Assembly (NCBI GenBank): GCA_043513815.1 | Contig: CP121313.1 | Location: 806,001 to 870,000 of the forward strand | Direction of reading: 5' to 3' | Origin: JANQIO01 sp043513815 | GTDB lineage: Bacteria > Pseudomonadota > Gammaproteobacteria > Pseudomonadales > Halieaceae | DNA length: 64,000 bases | Part shown: one piece after another, positions 8,031 through 17,151 of the stretch | How positions within the stretch are numbered: position 1 is the stretch's first letter | How the letters are laid out: every line of letters begins with the position of its first letter | The notes under the pieces: model-generated | The model's input: only the letters and a program-made list of their open reading frames with translations | What the model was told of the DNA's origin: nothing | Database searches by the model: none | Position numbers and translations under genes: made by a program

Positions 8031-8652
8031 ATGGCAAGATATATCGGTCCCAAGTGCAAGCTCGCCCGCCGCGAAGGAACGGAATCTGTTCCTCAAGAGC
8101 GGTGTGCGTTCACTGGAAAGCAAGTGCAATATCGAGAACGCTCCAGGCCAGCATGGCGCCCGTCGTGGCCGCTTGTCTGACTACGGTGTTCAGCTGCGGG
8201 AAAAGCAGAAGGTTCGCAGAATCTACGGCGTACTGGAAAAGCAGTTCCGCAACTATTACAAGGAAGCCGCCCGTCAGCGTGGTGCAACGGGTGAAAACCT
8301 CCTGCGCCTGCTCGAGTCGCGCCTCGATAACGTGGTCTACCGCATGGGCTTCGGCTCCACGCGCGCAGAAGCGCGTCAGCTGGTCTCACACCGCTCTATT
8401 CTGGTTAATGGTCAGTCGGTCAACATACCGTCTTACCAGGTGGCGCCGGGCGACGTGATTTCCCTGCGCGAGAAAGCCAAGAAGCAACTGCGCATTCAGT
8501 CTGCGCTGGCATTGGCCGCTCAACGCGGTGAGCCAGAGTGGATTGAAGTTAACAACGACAAGCTGGAAGGCATATTCAAGGCGGTCCCCGATCGTCAGGA
8601 CCTGAGCTCGGACATCAACGAGAACCTGATAGTCGAACTTTACTCCAAGTAA
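8031..8652 (+). pseudogene. rpsD: 30S ribosomal protein S4, with an apparent +1 frameshift near codon 18
   Basis: S4 nucleates 30S assembly and, in E. coli, represses the alpha operon. The ATG at 8031 opens MARYIGPKCKLARREGTE, then the frame shifts at about 8083-8085. The rest of S4 (LFLKSGVRSLESKCNIENAP onward, to VELYSK at 8652) continues in another frame. The extra base lies in GGAATCTG, where GGATCTG or GGAACTG would restore Asp/Glu-Leu-Phe. Removing one base gives exactly 206 codons, the E. coli length. S4 is essential, so a sequencing or assembly error is the most likely cause. The remaining domains, including the S4 RNA-binding fold around LESRLDNVVYRMGFGSTRAE, look intact. Confidence 0.93.
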
Positions 8653-8712
8653 TCCGTTTCACGGAGCTTCCTCGGAACTACGTAACGGACAACCGAATAC
8701 ACAGGTGTACAT

Positions 8713-9717
8713 ATGCAGACAGCAGTAACCGAATTCCTGACGCCTCGCGTTATCAACGTCGATGAAAAGACCAATACGCGTGCCCAGGTAACACTGGAGC
8801 CGCTGGAGCGTGGCTTTGGCCACACACTGGGTAACGCCCTCCGTCGAATCCTGCTGTCTTCCATGCCCGGTTGTGCCATCACAGAAGTCGACATTGATGG
8901 CGTGGACCACGAGTACACGTCCATGGAAGGTGTTCAGGAAGACGTTATCGAAATCCTGCTCAACCTGAAGGGCGTCGCCCTCGTCATGCATGGCAAGGAT
9001 TCAGCAGAGTTGGTTCTGAGCAAGCAGGGCCCCGGTATTGTTACCGCCGGCGACATCCAGACTGACCACGAAGTCGAGATCCGTAACCCTGAGCACGTCA
9101 TCTGCCACCTGAACGCAAAGTCCGAGATTCGTATGTCTCTGACCGTAGCGCGCGGGCGCGGTTACTCTCCGGCGGACAGCCGTGAGAATCCGGAAGAAGA
9201 AACCCGGGCTATTGGCCGTCTGCAGCTGGACGCTACTTTCAGCCCCATCCAGCGCGTTTCCTACGTTGTAGAAGCAGCGCGTGTTGAGCAGCGCACCGAC
9301 CTGGACAAGCTGGTACTGGACCTGGAAACCAACGGCACAATCGACCCTGAAGAAGCGATCCGTCGCGCAGCTACCATTCTGCAGCAGCAGCTGGCGGTAT
9401 TCGTTGACCTGGAAAGCGAGAAGCTGGAAGAAGCGGCCGAGGAAGAGGACGAAGTGGATCCGATCCTGCTGCGCCCGGTCGACGACCTGGAGCTGACGGT
9501 TCGTTCCGCCAACTGCCTGAAAGCAGAAAATATTTACTACATCGGAGACCTCGTTCAGCGCACGGAAGTCGAGCTGCTGAAAACCCCGAACCTGGGCAAG
9601 AAGTCTCTGACCGAGATCAAGGACGTGCTGGCATCCCGTGGCCTGTCACTGGGTATGCGCCTGGACAACTGGCCGCCGGCCAGCCTCAAGAACGACGACC
9701 GGGTACTGAGCGTCTAA
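8713..9717 (+). CDS. rpoA: DNA-directed RNA polymerase alpha subunit
   Basis: Alpha (334 aa) dimerises to start RNA polymerase assembly and binds UP elements and activators. The N-terminal domain (residues about 1-235) contains LEPLERGFGHTLGNALRRIL. The acidic linker EEAAEEEDEVDPILL near residue 239 joins the C-terminal domain. That domain carries NCLKAENIYYIGDLVQRTE and TPNLGKKSLTEIKDVLASRG. Length matches E. coli (329 aa) closely. Confidence 0.98.
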   Translation: MQTAVTEFLTPRVINVDEKTNTRAQVTLEPLERGFGHTLGNALRRILLSSMPGCAITEVDIDGVDHEYTSMEGVQEDVIEILLNLKGVALVMHGKDSAELVLSKQGPGIVTAGDIQTDHEVEIRNPEHVICHLNAKSEIRMSLTVARGRGYSPADSRENPEEETRAIGRLQLDATFSPIQRVSYVVEAARVEQRTDLDKLVLDLETNGTIDPEEAIRRAATILQQQLAVFVDLESEKLEEAAEEEDEVDPILLRPVDDLELTVRSANCLKAENIYYIGDLVQRTEVELLKTPNLGKKSLTEIKDVLASRGLSLGMRLDNWPPASLKNDDRVLSV

Positions 9718-9784
9718 TTCGCACAGTACCGGTTGCCTAACAGATACACGTGCTGCGTTAGCACCGGATTATAGGATTGTAAAA

Positions 9785-10183
9785 ATGCGTCATCGTCACA
9801 GTGGACGTCAGTTAAACCGGAATAGCTCGCACCGCAAGGCTATGTTCCGCAATATGACTGCATCTCTTGTGGAACACGAGCTGATCAAGACCACGCTGCC
9901 AAAGGCCAAGGAGCTCCGCCGTGTGGCCGAGCCCCTGATCACGCTTGCGAAGAACGACAGCGTCGCTAACCGCCGCCTGGCGTTTGACCGCCTGCGCGAC
10001 AAGGCGGCGGTCGGCAAGCTCTTTGCCGAGCTTGGCCCGCGTTACCAGGAGCGCCCCGGTGGCTATATTCGCATCCTCAAGTGCGGCTACCGCACTGGCG
10101 ACAAGGCACCTATGGCCTATGTCGAGCTGGTCGGCCGTCCTACTTTCGATGCCGATGACGCCTTCGAGGACGACGACGAATAA
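9785..10183 (+). CDS. rplQ: 50S ribosomal protein L17
   Basis: L17 (132 aa) starts MRHRHSGRQLNRNSSHRKAM, a strong family signature. The RRVAEPLITLAK segment and the ERPGGYIRILKCGYRTGDKA block follow. The C-terminus is acidic (DADDAFEDDDE). It is the last gene of the alpha operon, 67 bp after rpoA and about 45 bp before a clear terminator. Confidence 0.98.
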   Translation: MRHRHSGRQLNRNSSHRKAMFRNMTASLVEHELIKTTLPKAKELRRVAEPLITLAKNDSVANRRLAFDRLRDKAAVGKLFAELGPRYQERPGGYIRILKCGYRTGDKAPMAYVELVGRPTFDADDAFEDDDE

Positions 10184-10228
10184 CAACCTGCCATGTGGTA
10201 CCTTACGGGTGCCCCTACGCACTGTGAG

Positions 10229-10253
10229 AAGCCGGGTAATGCCCGGCTTTTTT
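10229..10253 (+). terminator. Rho-independent terminator of the alpha operon
   Basis: Perfect arms AAGCCGGG and CCCGGCTT enclose a 5-nt loop and run into a T tract. It lies 45 bp after rplQ and 30 bp before the next gene, so it should end the ribosomal transcript. Confidence 0.9.
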
Positions 10254-10283
10254 GTACCCGGTGATTGGGCACGGTAGATCGCC

Positions 10284-10964
10284 ATGACCGTCGAAACCAC
10301 TTTGATGAGACACCTCTCACGCTACATAAGCCTCGCCGCCCTGGTGCTGGTAAATCTGGTACCGATCCTCGGCGTGCTGTGGTTTGGCTGGGATGTGGGC
10401 GCGCTTGTCATACTCTACTGGTCTGAGAACCTGGTGATAGGGTTTTACACCATCGTCAAGATGCTGGTGGTGTCACCGGTAGGCGGCCTCTTCAGCTCAC
10501 TGTTTTTCCTGATGCATTTTGGCGGTTTCTGCGCTGTTCACGGCCTGTTTGTCATGACACTGTTGCTGGACACGGAGCCGGCCTTTCCGGCTGCTGATAG
10601 CTGGCCCCTGGTGCTGATCTTTGTGGGGTTGTTGATCAGCGTCGTGAGCGGTGTGCTGGCGATGGCGCCGCCGGAGTGGCTCATTGCCTTTGCGGCCCTG
10701 TGGCTGAGTCACGGCGTCTCCCTGCTGCAGAATTTTTTCCTGCGGGGAGAGCGGGAGCGGACCAGCCTGTCGGCTTTGATGAGTGCGCCCTATGGCCGTG
10801 TCGTGATCCTCCACCTGGCGATCATTTTTGGCGGTTTTGCCGTTATGGCCCTGGGCGAAAGTGTGTTTCTGTTACTGATACTGGTTACGCTCAAGCTGGT
10901 GCTCGACATCCAGCTACACCAGCGCGAGCATCGGCGCCTAGCAGAGGCTGCCGAGCAGGCCTAA
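10284..10964 (+). CDS. DUF6498-like integral membrane protein of unknown function
   Basis: This 226-aa protein has about six hydrophobic segments. The first is around residues 13-40, and ILYWSENLVIGFYTIVKMLV at about residues 43-62 has the WSENL pattern I associate with the DUF6498 family. Later segments contain FFLMHFGGFCAVHGLF. There is no enzymatic motif I recognise. The C-terminus is short, charged and probably cytoplasmic (HQREHRRLAEAAEQA). It lies between the rplQ terminator and uvrA, ending 9 bp from the convergent uvrA stop. Family assignment is from memory of the motif, so the function remains open. Confidence 0.7.
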   Translation: MTVETTLMRHLSRYISLAALVLVNLVPILGVLWFGWDVGALVILYWSENLVIGFYTIVKMLVVSPVGGLFSSLFFLMHFGGFCAVHGLFVMTLLLDTEPAFPAADSWPLVLIFVGLLISVVSGVLAMAPPEWLIAFAALWLSHGVSLLQNFFLRGERERTSLSALMSAPYGRVVILHLAIIFGGFAVMALGESVFLLLILVTLKLVLDIQLHQREHRRLAEAAEQA

Positions 10965-10973
10965 GGTGCGCCC

Positions 10974-13623
10974 CTAGGCCGCCTTCTCTTTGCCAGCCTG
11001 GAGAATGGGCTTCAGGAACTGGCCGGTAAACGAGCCCTTCTCCCTGGCGACATCCTCAGGCGTGCCGGTGGCTATGATCCTGCCTCCGCCGCTGCCGCCC
11101 TCGGGCCCGAGATCGACAATCCAGTCCGCCGTTTTTATAACGTCCAGGTTGTGCTCGATGATCACCACCGTATTGCCGTGGTCACGCAGCCGGTGCAGGA
11201 CGCTGAGCAGTTGCTGGATATCCTCGAAGTGCAGCCCGGTGGTCGGTTCGTCGAGTATATAGAGCGTCTTGCCCGTGTCTCGCTTGGACAACTCGCGGGA
11301 CAGCTTGACCCGCTGTGCCTCTCCTCCGGACAGGGTAGTGGCCGCCTGTCCAAGGCGGATATAGGAGAGGCCAACATCCATCAGCGTCTGCAGCTTCTTG
11401 GCGATGGCGGGTACCGGAGCGAAAAACTCCAGGGAATACATCCGGCAGGAAGTGCATCTCGATCTTCTTGGTGCCCTGGCCCTGGCAGGCTTCGCAGCGA
11501 CCGCCCTTGACGTTGAAGCTGAACCGCCCGGGTTTGTAGCCGCGGGCGCGGGCTTCCTGGGTGCCGGCGAACAATTCGCGCACCGGGGTGAAGATGCCGG
11601 TGTAGGTAGCCGGGTTTGAGCGGGGGGTACGACCAATGGGGCTCTGGTCTATATCGATACACTTGTCGACGTGCTTGAGCCCTTCGATCTTCTTGTAGGG
11701 CGCTGGCGACAGGGTAGAGGCTCCGTTTAATTCGGTGGCGGCGATCGGAAACAGCGTGGCATTGATCAGTGTCGATTTGCCGCTGCCGGATACCCCGGTC
11801 ACACAGGTCATAAGGCCCAGTGGAATATCCAGGTCGACATTGTGCAAATTGTTGCCGGTTGCGCCCTTCAATTTCAGTGATCGCTTCGAGTCCGGCTTGA
11901 CTCTCTCGCGGGGTATCTCTATCCGGCGCTTGCCGGACAGGTACTCCCCGGTAAGCGAGTGCTTGCTGCGTACGATGTCCTTGAGCTGTCCCTGGGCGAC
12001 GATTTCGCCACCGTGAACACCGGCCCCCGGGCCGATATCGATAATGTGATCGGCCGTGCGAATGGCGTCTTCATCGTGCTCCACCACCAGCACGGTATTA
12101 CCCAGGTCACGCAGGCGAGTGAGAGTGCTGAGGAGGCGCTCGTTGTCGCGCTGGTGCAGACCAATGGAGGGTTCGTCCAGCACGTACATGACGCCCACCA
12201 GGCCGGCACCAATCTGCGAGGCCAGGCGAATCCGCTGGGCCTCGCCTCCGGACAGGGTTTCCGCGCTGCGGTTGAGGGTCAGGTAGTTGAGCCCGACGTC
12301 CACCAGGAAGCGATAGCGGGCGCGAAGTTCTTTGAGAATTTTGTCGGCAATCTCGCCCTTGCGGCCCTCCAGCGTAAGCTCGATAAAATAGGTTTCCGCA
12401 TCGCCGACAGGCAGGTCGACAATTTCCGGCAGGGTACGGCCGTCTACATAGACATGGCGAGCGTCTTCACACAGCCGCGTGCCCTTGCAACTCGGGCAGG
12501 GCTGGGTGCTCAGGTACTTGGCCAGTTCCTCGCGCACGGACTGGCTCTCGGTATCGCGGTAGCGGCGCTCCATGTTGGGAATAATGCCCTCGAATGGGTG
12601 AGTGCGCTGGAATACGTCTCCGCGATCGTTGATGTAGGAGAACGTGACTTCCTCCTTGCCGCTGCCGTGCAAAATGGTCTGCCGATGCTTCTGGGGCAGT
12701 TTCTTGAACGGAGTGTCGATATCGAATTCGTAGTGGTCGGCCAGTGACGTCAACATATGGAAGTAGTAAACGTTGCGTCGGTCCCAGCCGCGGATGGCGC
12801 CTTCCGCCAGGCTGGCCTGTGGGTGCAGCACGATGCGCTCATCATCGAAGTACTGCCGTACGCCCAGGCCGTCACAGCTGCCGCATGCGCCGGCCGGATT
12901 GTTGAAGGAAAACAGCTTTGGCTCCAGCTCGCTGATGCTGTGACCGCACTGCGGGCAGGCGAAGCGTGCGGAGAAAAGCAGCTCGGCTTCATCGCTGTCT
13001 TCGTCCATGGGGCTGATCGAAGCCAACCCGTCGGTCAGGTTTAGCGCTGTCTCGAAGGATTCAGCCAGGCGCTGTTTCAGGTCCTCGCGCACCTTGAAGC
13101 GGTCAACCACCACCTCGATATCGTGTTTCTTGTTCTTTTCCAGAACCGGCACATCATCGAGATCATAGACCCGGCCGTCGACCCTGGCGCGAACGAAGCC
13201 ACCCGCGCGTAATTCATCGAACACATGCAGGTGCTCGCCCTTACGGGCCCGAATCACCGGGGCCAGCAGCATCAGCCGCGCGCCCTCCGGCATGGCCAGT
13301 ACCGAGTCGACCATCTGGCTGACAGTCTGGGCGGCGAGGTTGACACCGTGTTCGGGACAACGTGGTTCGCCGACGCGGGCGAACAGCAGTCGCAGATAGT
13401 CGTAAATTTCGGTAATGGTGCCGACCGTCGAGCGCGGGTTGTGAGAGGTGGACTTCTGCTCGATGGAGATTGCCGGTGACAGGCCCTCGATGTGGTCCAT
13501 ATCAGGCTTTTCCATCATCGACAGGAACTGACGGGCGTAGGTGGACAGCGACTCTACGTAGCGGCGCTGACCCTCGGCGTAGAGCGTGTCGAATGCCAGT
13601 GATGATTTGCCCGATCCGGACAG
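10974..13623 (-). pseudogene. uvrA: Excinuclease ABC subunit A, 5'-truncated and internally deleted
   Basis: UvrA is the damage-recognition ATPase of nucleotide excision repair. Two defects are visible. First, homology begins at LSGSGKSSLAFDTLYAEGQR (Walker A, about 13623), so the ~30 residues that normally precede it, and the start codon, are missing. Upstream is the divergent transporter gene. Second, near 11431-11441 the sequence KKIEMHFLPDV jumps to EFFAPVPAIAKKLQTLMDVG in another frame. About 37 codons are missing, including the second CxxC of the C-terminal zinc module (CEACQGQG is kept). Elsewhere both ABC signatures (LSGGEAQRIRLASQ and LSGGEAQRVKLSRE), the first zinc module and Walker B are well conserved. 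Recent deletion or misassembly fits better than an old pseudogene. Confidence 0.92.
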
Positions 13624-13639
13624 ATTAATCGAGGATGCC

Positions 13640-15031
13640 ATGCTCACCAAGTCGCCCATGAATGCACTCGAGCGTCGCTCAGTAGCGGCGCTTGCCGCCC
13701 TGTATTGCTTTCGCATGCTGGGCCTTTTTATGGTGCTCCCTTTGCTGGTGCTCTATGCGGACGACCTGAGCGGCGCTACACCGGCCCTGATCGGCCTCGC
13801 GATCGGTGTCTACGGCCTCACCCAGGCGCTGCTGCAGGTGCCGCTGGGCATGCTGTCTGACCGTATCGGCCGCCTGCCGGTGTTACTGGGCGGTCTGGCG
13901 TTGTTTGCCATGGGTAGCTTCGTGGCGGCCCAGGCCGAGACCATTGAAGGTATTATTGTCGGGCGGCTGTTGCAGGGGGCAGGGGCAATCTCCAGCACCA
14001 TTATGGCGCTGGTCGCCGACCTCACGCGCGACGAACAGCGCACCAAGGCCATGGCCTTGCTGGGGATCAGCATCGGCCTCTCCTTCGCCCTCGCTATCAT
14101 GTTGGGTCCTCTGCTGGCGGCGGCAGGTGGCCTGCCCCTGGTTTTCAATGCCACCGGCAGCATGGCCCTGCTGGGCATCCTGGTGTTGCTGCTGGCGGTA
14201 CCCAGGGTCCGGCGGGTGGCGACCCACGGTGAAGTGGGCACGGTGCCCGCATTGTTGTGGCGCACCCTGCTGGATCGCAACCTGCTGCGCCTCAATACCG
14301 GGGTATTCACCCTGCATTTTCTGCTAATGGCCGCCTTTGTCGGCTTGCCGCTGGTGCTGGAGCAGTCGCTGGGGGTGATCCGGGAGCACCACTGGAAGGT
14401 CTACCTCCCCGTGTTGGTGGCTTCAGTCATCGGCATGTTTCCGCTCATCGCATTGGCCGAACGCCGCGGCAGACTGAAGCTCGCTCTGGGCATCGGTATC
14501 AGCTGCCTTGCCCTGTCGCAGGTATTGTCCACCGGTGCCTGGGGGCTGACGGTGTTCTGCCTGGGTTTATGGCTCTATTTTACAGGCTTTAATTATCTGG
14601 AGGCCGCCCTGCCCAGCCTGGTCAGCAAATCGGTGTACGCCGGCGGCAAGGGCACGGCGCTGGGCGTCTATGCCACCTTCCAGTTCCTGGGCGCATTCGT
14701 AGGTGGCGCTGCCGGCGGCCTGGCGCTGCAGCTGGGCGGGACCTCCGCAGTACTGTCCCTGTGTGCCCTGGTTGCCCTCCTGTGGCTGCCGCTGGCCCTG
14801 AGCATGAAAAGCCCGGGAGATCTTGCCAACCATCTGGTGCGGCTGCCCGCCGACCCGCAGCGTGCGGAGGCCATACTCGAGCGCCTGCGTTCCGCCGAGG
14901 GCGTCGCGGATATGCTGGTGATGCGAGATGAGGCCACGGTCTACCTCAAGGTCGATGGCGGTCTGTTTGACAGCGAGCTGCTGGAAACAGGCGAGGAAAT
15001 GGCGGGAAATCCACTCCCCGGTCAAGGTTGA
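13640..15031 (+). CDS. MFS transporter with C-terminal ferredoxin-like (YAM) domain, YajR type
   Basis: This 463-aa protein has about 12 hydrophobic segments. Motif A is visible in GMLSDRIGRLPVLLGGLALF at about residue 71. The start MLTKSPMNALERRS is preceded by GAGGATG; a second ATG at 13658 is possible. The last ~60 residues, beginning LPADPQRAEAILERLRSAEG, look like the soluble YAM domain of E. coli YajR, which is an inference from pattern. Substrate is unknown; drug or metabolite efflux is typical of the family. The gene is divergent from uvrA, and the gap between them appears to have been lost. ssb follows 100 bp downstream. Confidence 0.85.
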   Translation: MLTKSPMNALERRSVAALAALYCFRMLGLFMVLPLLVLYADDLSGATPALIGLAIGVYGLTQALLQVPLGMLSDRIGRLPVLLGGLALFAMGSFVAAQAETIEGIIVGRLLQGAGAISSTIMALVADLTRDEQRTKAMALLGISIGLSFALAIMLGPLLAAAGGLPLVFNATGSMALLGILVLLLAVPRVRRVATHGEVGTVPALLWRTLLDRNLLRLNTGVFTLHFLLMAAFVGLPLVLEQSLGVIREHHWKVYLPVLVASVIGMFPLIALAERRGRLKLALGIGISCLALSQVLSTGAWGLTVFCLGLWLYFTGFNYLEAALPSLVSKSVYAGGKGTALGVYATFQFLGAFVGGAAGGLALQLGGTSAVLSLCALVALLWLPLALSMKSPGDLANHLVRLPADPQRAEAILERLRSAEGVADMLVMRDEATVYLKVDGGLFDSELLETGEEMAGNPLPGQG

Positions 15032-15131
15032 AGGCGCTCCAGGAAGCTCTTTGACCAGTTTTGAGCTGCCTTCCGGTGGCATCGATGCGACGTAGTGTTA
15101 TAGTTTCTCGTTAGCAGAAAGAGGACGTAAC

Positions 15132-15665
15132 ATGGCCCGCGGCATCAACAAAGTGATTCTCATCGGCAACCTGGGCAACGACCCGGAGACCCGCTATACG
15201 CAGTCCGGCGCGGCCGTCACCAACATTTCCCTGGCCACCAGTGAAAGCTGGAAAGACAAGCAGACCGGCCAGCCGCAGGAGCGTACGGAGTGGCACCGTG
15301 TGGTATTTTTCAATCGACTTGCCGAAATCGCGGGTGAATATCTCCGTAAGGGTTCCAAGGTCTACGTAGAAGGTTCGCTACGCACCCGTAAATGGCAGGA
15401 TCAATCCGGCCAGGACCGCTACACCACGGAAATCGTCGGCAACGAAATGCAGATGCTCGACAGTCGTGGTGGTGGTATGGGTGCCCCTTATCCAGACCAG
15501 GGTCAGGGCTATGATGCCCCGGCAGCTGCACCTGCCGCATCCTCAGGCGCTCCTTCCGGTGCACCCTCTAACGCACCCTCTAACGCACAGCAACCGGCCG
15601 CAGCGGGCGGGCAGGCCGCACCGCCGGCCAGCTTTGAAGACTTCGACGACGATATTCCGTTCTGA
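15132..15665 (+). CDS. ssb: Single-stranded DNA-binding protein
   Basis: SSB (177 aa) coats single-stranded DNA in replication, repair and recombination. The OB fold covers residues 1-110, beginning MARGINKVILIGNLGNDPET. A proline/alanine/glutamine-rich linker follows. The C-terminal tip DFDDDIPF is the partner-protein docking motif. The linker contains short repeats (APSNAPSNA). Its place after an MFS gene and near uvrA is common in gammaproteobacteria. AAAGAGGACGTAAC supplies the ribosome binding site. Confidence 0.97.
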   Translation: MARGINKVILIGNLGNDPETRYTQSGAAVTNISLATSESWKDKQTGQPQERTEWHRVVFFNRLAEIAGEYLRKGSKVYVEGSLRTRKWQDQSGQDRYTTEIVGNEMQMLDSRGGGMGAPYPDQGQGYDAPAAAPAASSGAPSGAPSNAPSNAQQPAAAGGQAAPPASFEDFDDDIPF

Positions 15666-15713
15666 TTCTTGCGCGGTTTCAGCGCAGGCATGCGACCGGG
15701 GTAAGGGTCTTCA

Positions 15714-16655
15714 ATGAAGGTACTACTGATTGGTTCCGATACCCCTGTTGGCCAGGCGCTGTGCAACTTCTTCGATCTGCGCGGTACTGAGTACGCCGCG
15801 CTCAACAAGTCCGAATGCCGCTGGAAAAGCGAGCGACAGGCCAAGAAGGCGTTGCGACGCAGCGAGGCTGATCTGGCCATCGATGCCCGTATCCAGGCGG
15901 CTGCCGATGGCGGCATACGCATACATGAGGCTGACGTAGAGCGCTGCATCTGGCTGGCACGCGCCAGCCAGGCGCTCAGAACCCCGCTACTGCTGTTGTC
16001 CTGCGCGTCGATTTTCGAAGGCAATGAATCGCGCGCTTACCGTGAGGATGACTACCCCGATGGTATGTCTACCCTGGCCAGTCTGCTCGGCGCCGCCGAA
16101 ACGGCGGTTCGTGACCACTGTGAACGCCACGTCATTCTCCGAATGGGACCTGTCTTCTCGCCGGTGGGCAGCAATTCCCTGACCTGGATGCTCAATCGCC
16201 TGCATGAACATGGGAGCCTGTCGCTGAGCCGCAAACTGCAGGGCTGTCCGGTAGCGGCTGAGGATGCGGCGCGAGTAGTGTCTGCCATGGTCGACCAGTA
16301 CGGATGCGGGCTGGAGGCCTGGGGCATTTTTCATTACTGCAGTTCGGATGTGACCAGCTGCTATGAGTTTGCCGAGGTCCTGCTGGCCGCCGCCTACCAA
16401 TACACGCAGTTTCGGGAGGACGACCCTTCCATCCTCACTGCGCTGGAACAGGATGAGGACGACAGCTCGGCCGCAGAAGGCTGGCGGGTCCTGGATTTCC
16501 GGCTGGACTGCAGCAAGATACGCGACACCTTCGCTATCAAGCAGCAGCCCTGGCGCGCCAGCGTAGCCGGGCATGTAAAACAGTATTACGCGCATTACAG
16601 CGCCAAGGAGAAGGCTGATGGTGAAAGCCACGGACAGCGCGACGCAAGCGCTTGA
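15714..16655 (+). CDS. RmlD-like NAD(P)-binding protein lacking the catalytic Tyr/Lys pair
   Basis: This 313-aa protein resembles dTDP-4-dehydrorhamnose reductase (RmlD) and extended SDR proteins. The N-terminal Rossmann start is VLLIGSDTPVGQALCNFF. A middle block, LLSCASIFEGNESRAYREDD, corresponds to the RmlD YVFDG...YREDD region. Where RmlD has Tyr-x3-Lys (YGRTK), this protein reads LASLL, so both catalytic residues appear lost. A helical tail with acidic residues (EQDEDDSSAAEG) follows. Its last 38 bp overlap moaB. It is probably a binding or regulatory protein rather than a reductase, which is my inference. Confidence 0.75.
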   Translation: MKVLLIGSDTPVGQALCNFFDLRGTEYAALNKSECRWKSERQAKKALRRSEADLAIDARIQAAADGGIRIHEADVERCIWLARASQALRTPLLLLSCASIFEGNESRAYREDDYPDGMSTLASLLGAAETAVRDHCERHVILRMGPVFSPVGSNSLTWMLNRLHEHGSLSLSRKLQGCPVAAEDAARVVSAMVDQYGCGLEAWGIFHYCSSDVTSCYEFAEVLLAAAYQYTQFREDDPSILTALEQDEDDSSAAEGWRVLDFRLDCSKIRDTFAIKQQPWRASVAGHVKQYYAHYSAKEKADGESHGQRDASA

Positions 16656-17148
16656 CGTCTCGGTGCTCACGGTATCGGATACCCGAACCGAGAAGGACGA
16701 TACCTCGGGGCAATACCTGGCCCAGTCCCTGATAGAAGCGGGACACCGGGTGGCTGACCACCGCATCGTCAAGGACAATATATACCAGATTCGCGCGCTG
16801 CTCTCAGCGTGGATCGCCGACGATGACGTCGACGCAGTGCTGGTTACCGGCGGTACCGGCTTTTCCGGACGCGACAGCACACCGGAGGCGGTGTCCCCCC
16901 TGTTCGACAAGGAGATCGAAGGCTTCGGTGAAGTATTCCGCGCCCTCTCATTTCAGGAAATCGGCTCCTCCACTGTGCAGTCCAGGGCCCTGGGAGGCTT
17001 CTCCAACAATACCGTGATTTTCTGTATGCCGGGCTCCACCGGGGCCTGCAGAACGGCCTGGGAGGGCATTATTCGCGACCAGCTGGACAGTACTTTCCGG
17101 CCCTGCAATTTTGTTGGCGTTGTCCGCGCCCGCAGTGAGAGCAAGTAG
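16618..17148 (+). CDS. moaB: Molybdenum cofactor biosynthesis protein B
   Basis: MoaB (176 aa) belongs to the MoaB/MogA family, which adenylylates molybdopterin. The family blocks SVLTVSDTRTEKDDTSGQYL near residue 15 and AVLVTGGTGFSGRDSTPEA near residue 73 are intact. The C-terminal region contains FCMPGSTGACRTAWEG. The ATG at 16618 is preceded by AAGGAG at good spacing and lies inside the previous gene. moeA starts 3 bp after its stop. Both genes serve the molybdenum formate dehydrogenase encoded further along. Confidence 0.95.
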   Translation: MVKATDSATQALDVSVLTVSDTRTEKDDTSGQYLAQSLIEAGHRVADHRIVKDNIYQIRALLSAWIADDDVDAVLVTGGTGFSGRDSTPEAVSPLFDKEIEGFGEVFRALSFQEIGSSTVQSRALGGFSNNTVIFCMPGSTGACRTAWEGIIRDQLDSTFRPCNFVGVVRARSESK

Positions 17149-17151
17149 CCC

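Noticed and set aside
8031..8104. Programmed +1 frameshifting in rpsD.
   Set aside because: No slippery codon or stimulatory element known for +1 frameshifting is visible, and S4 genes are not known to use it.
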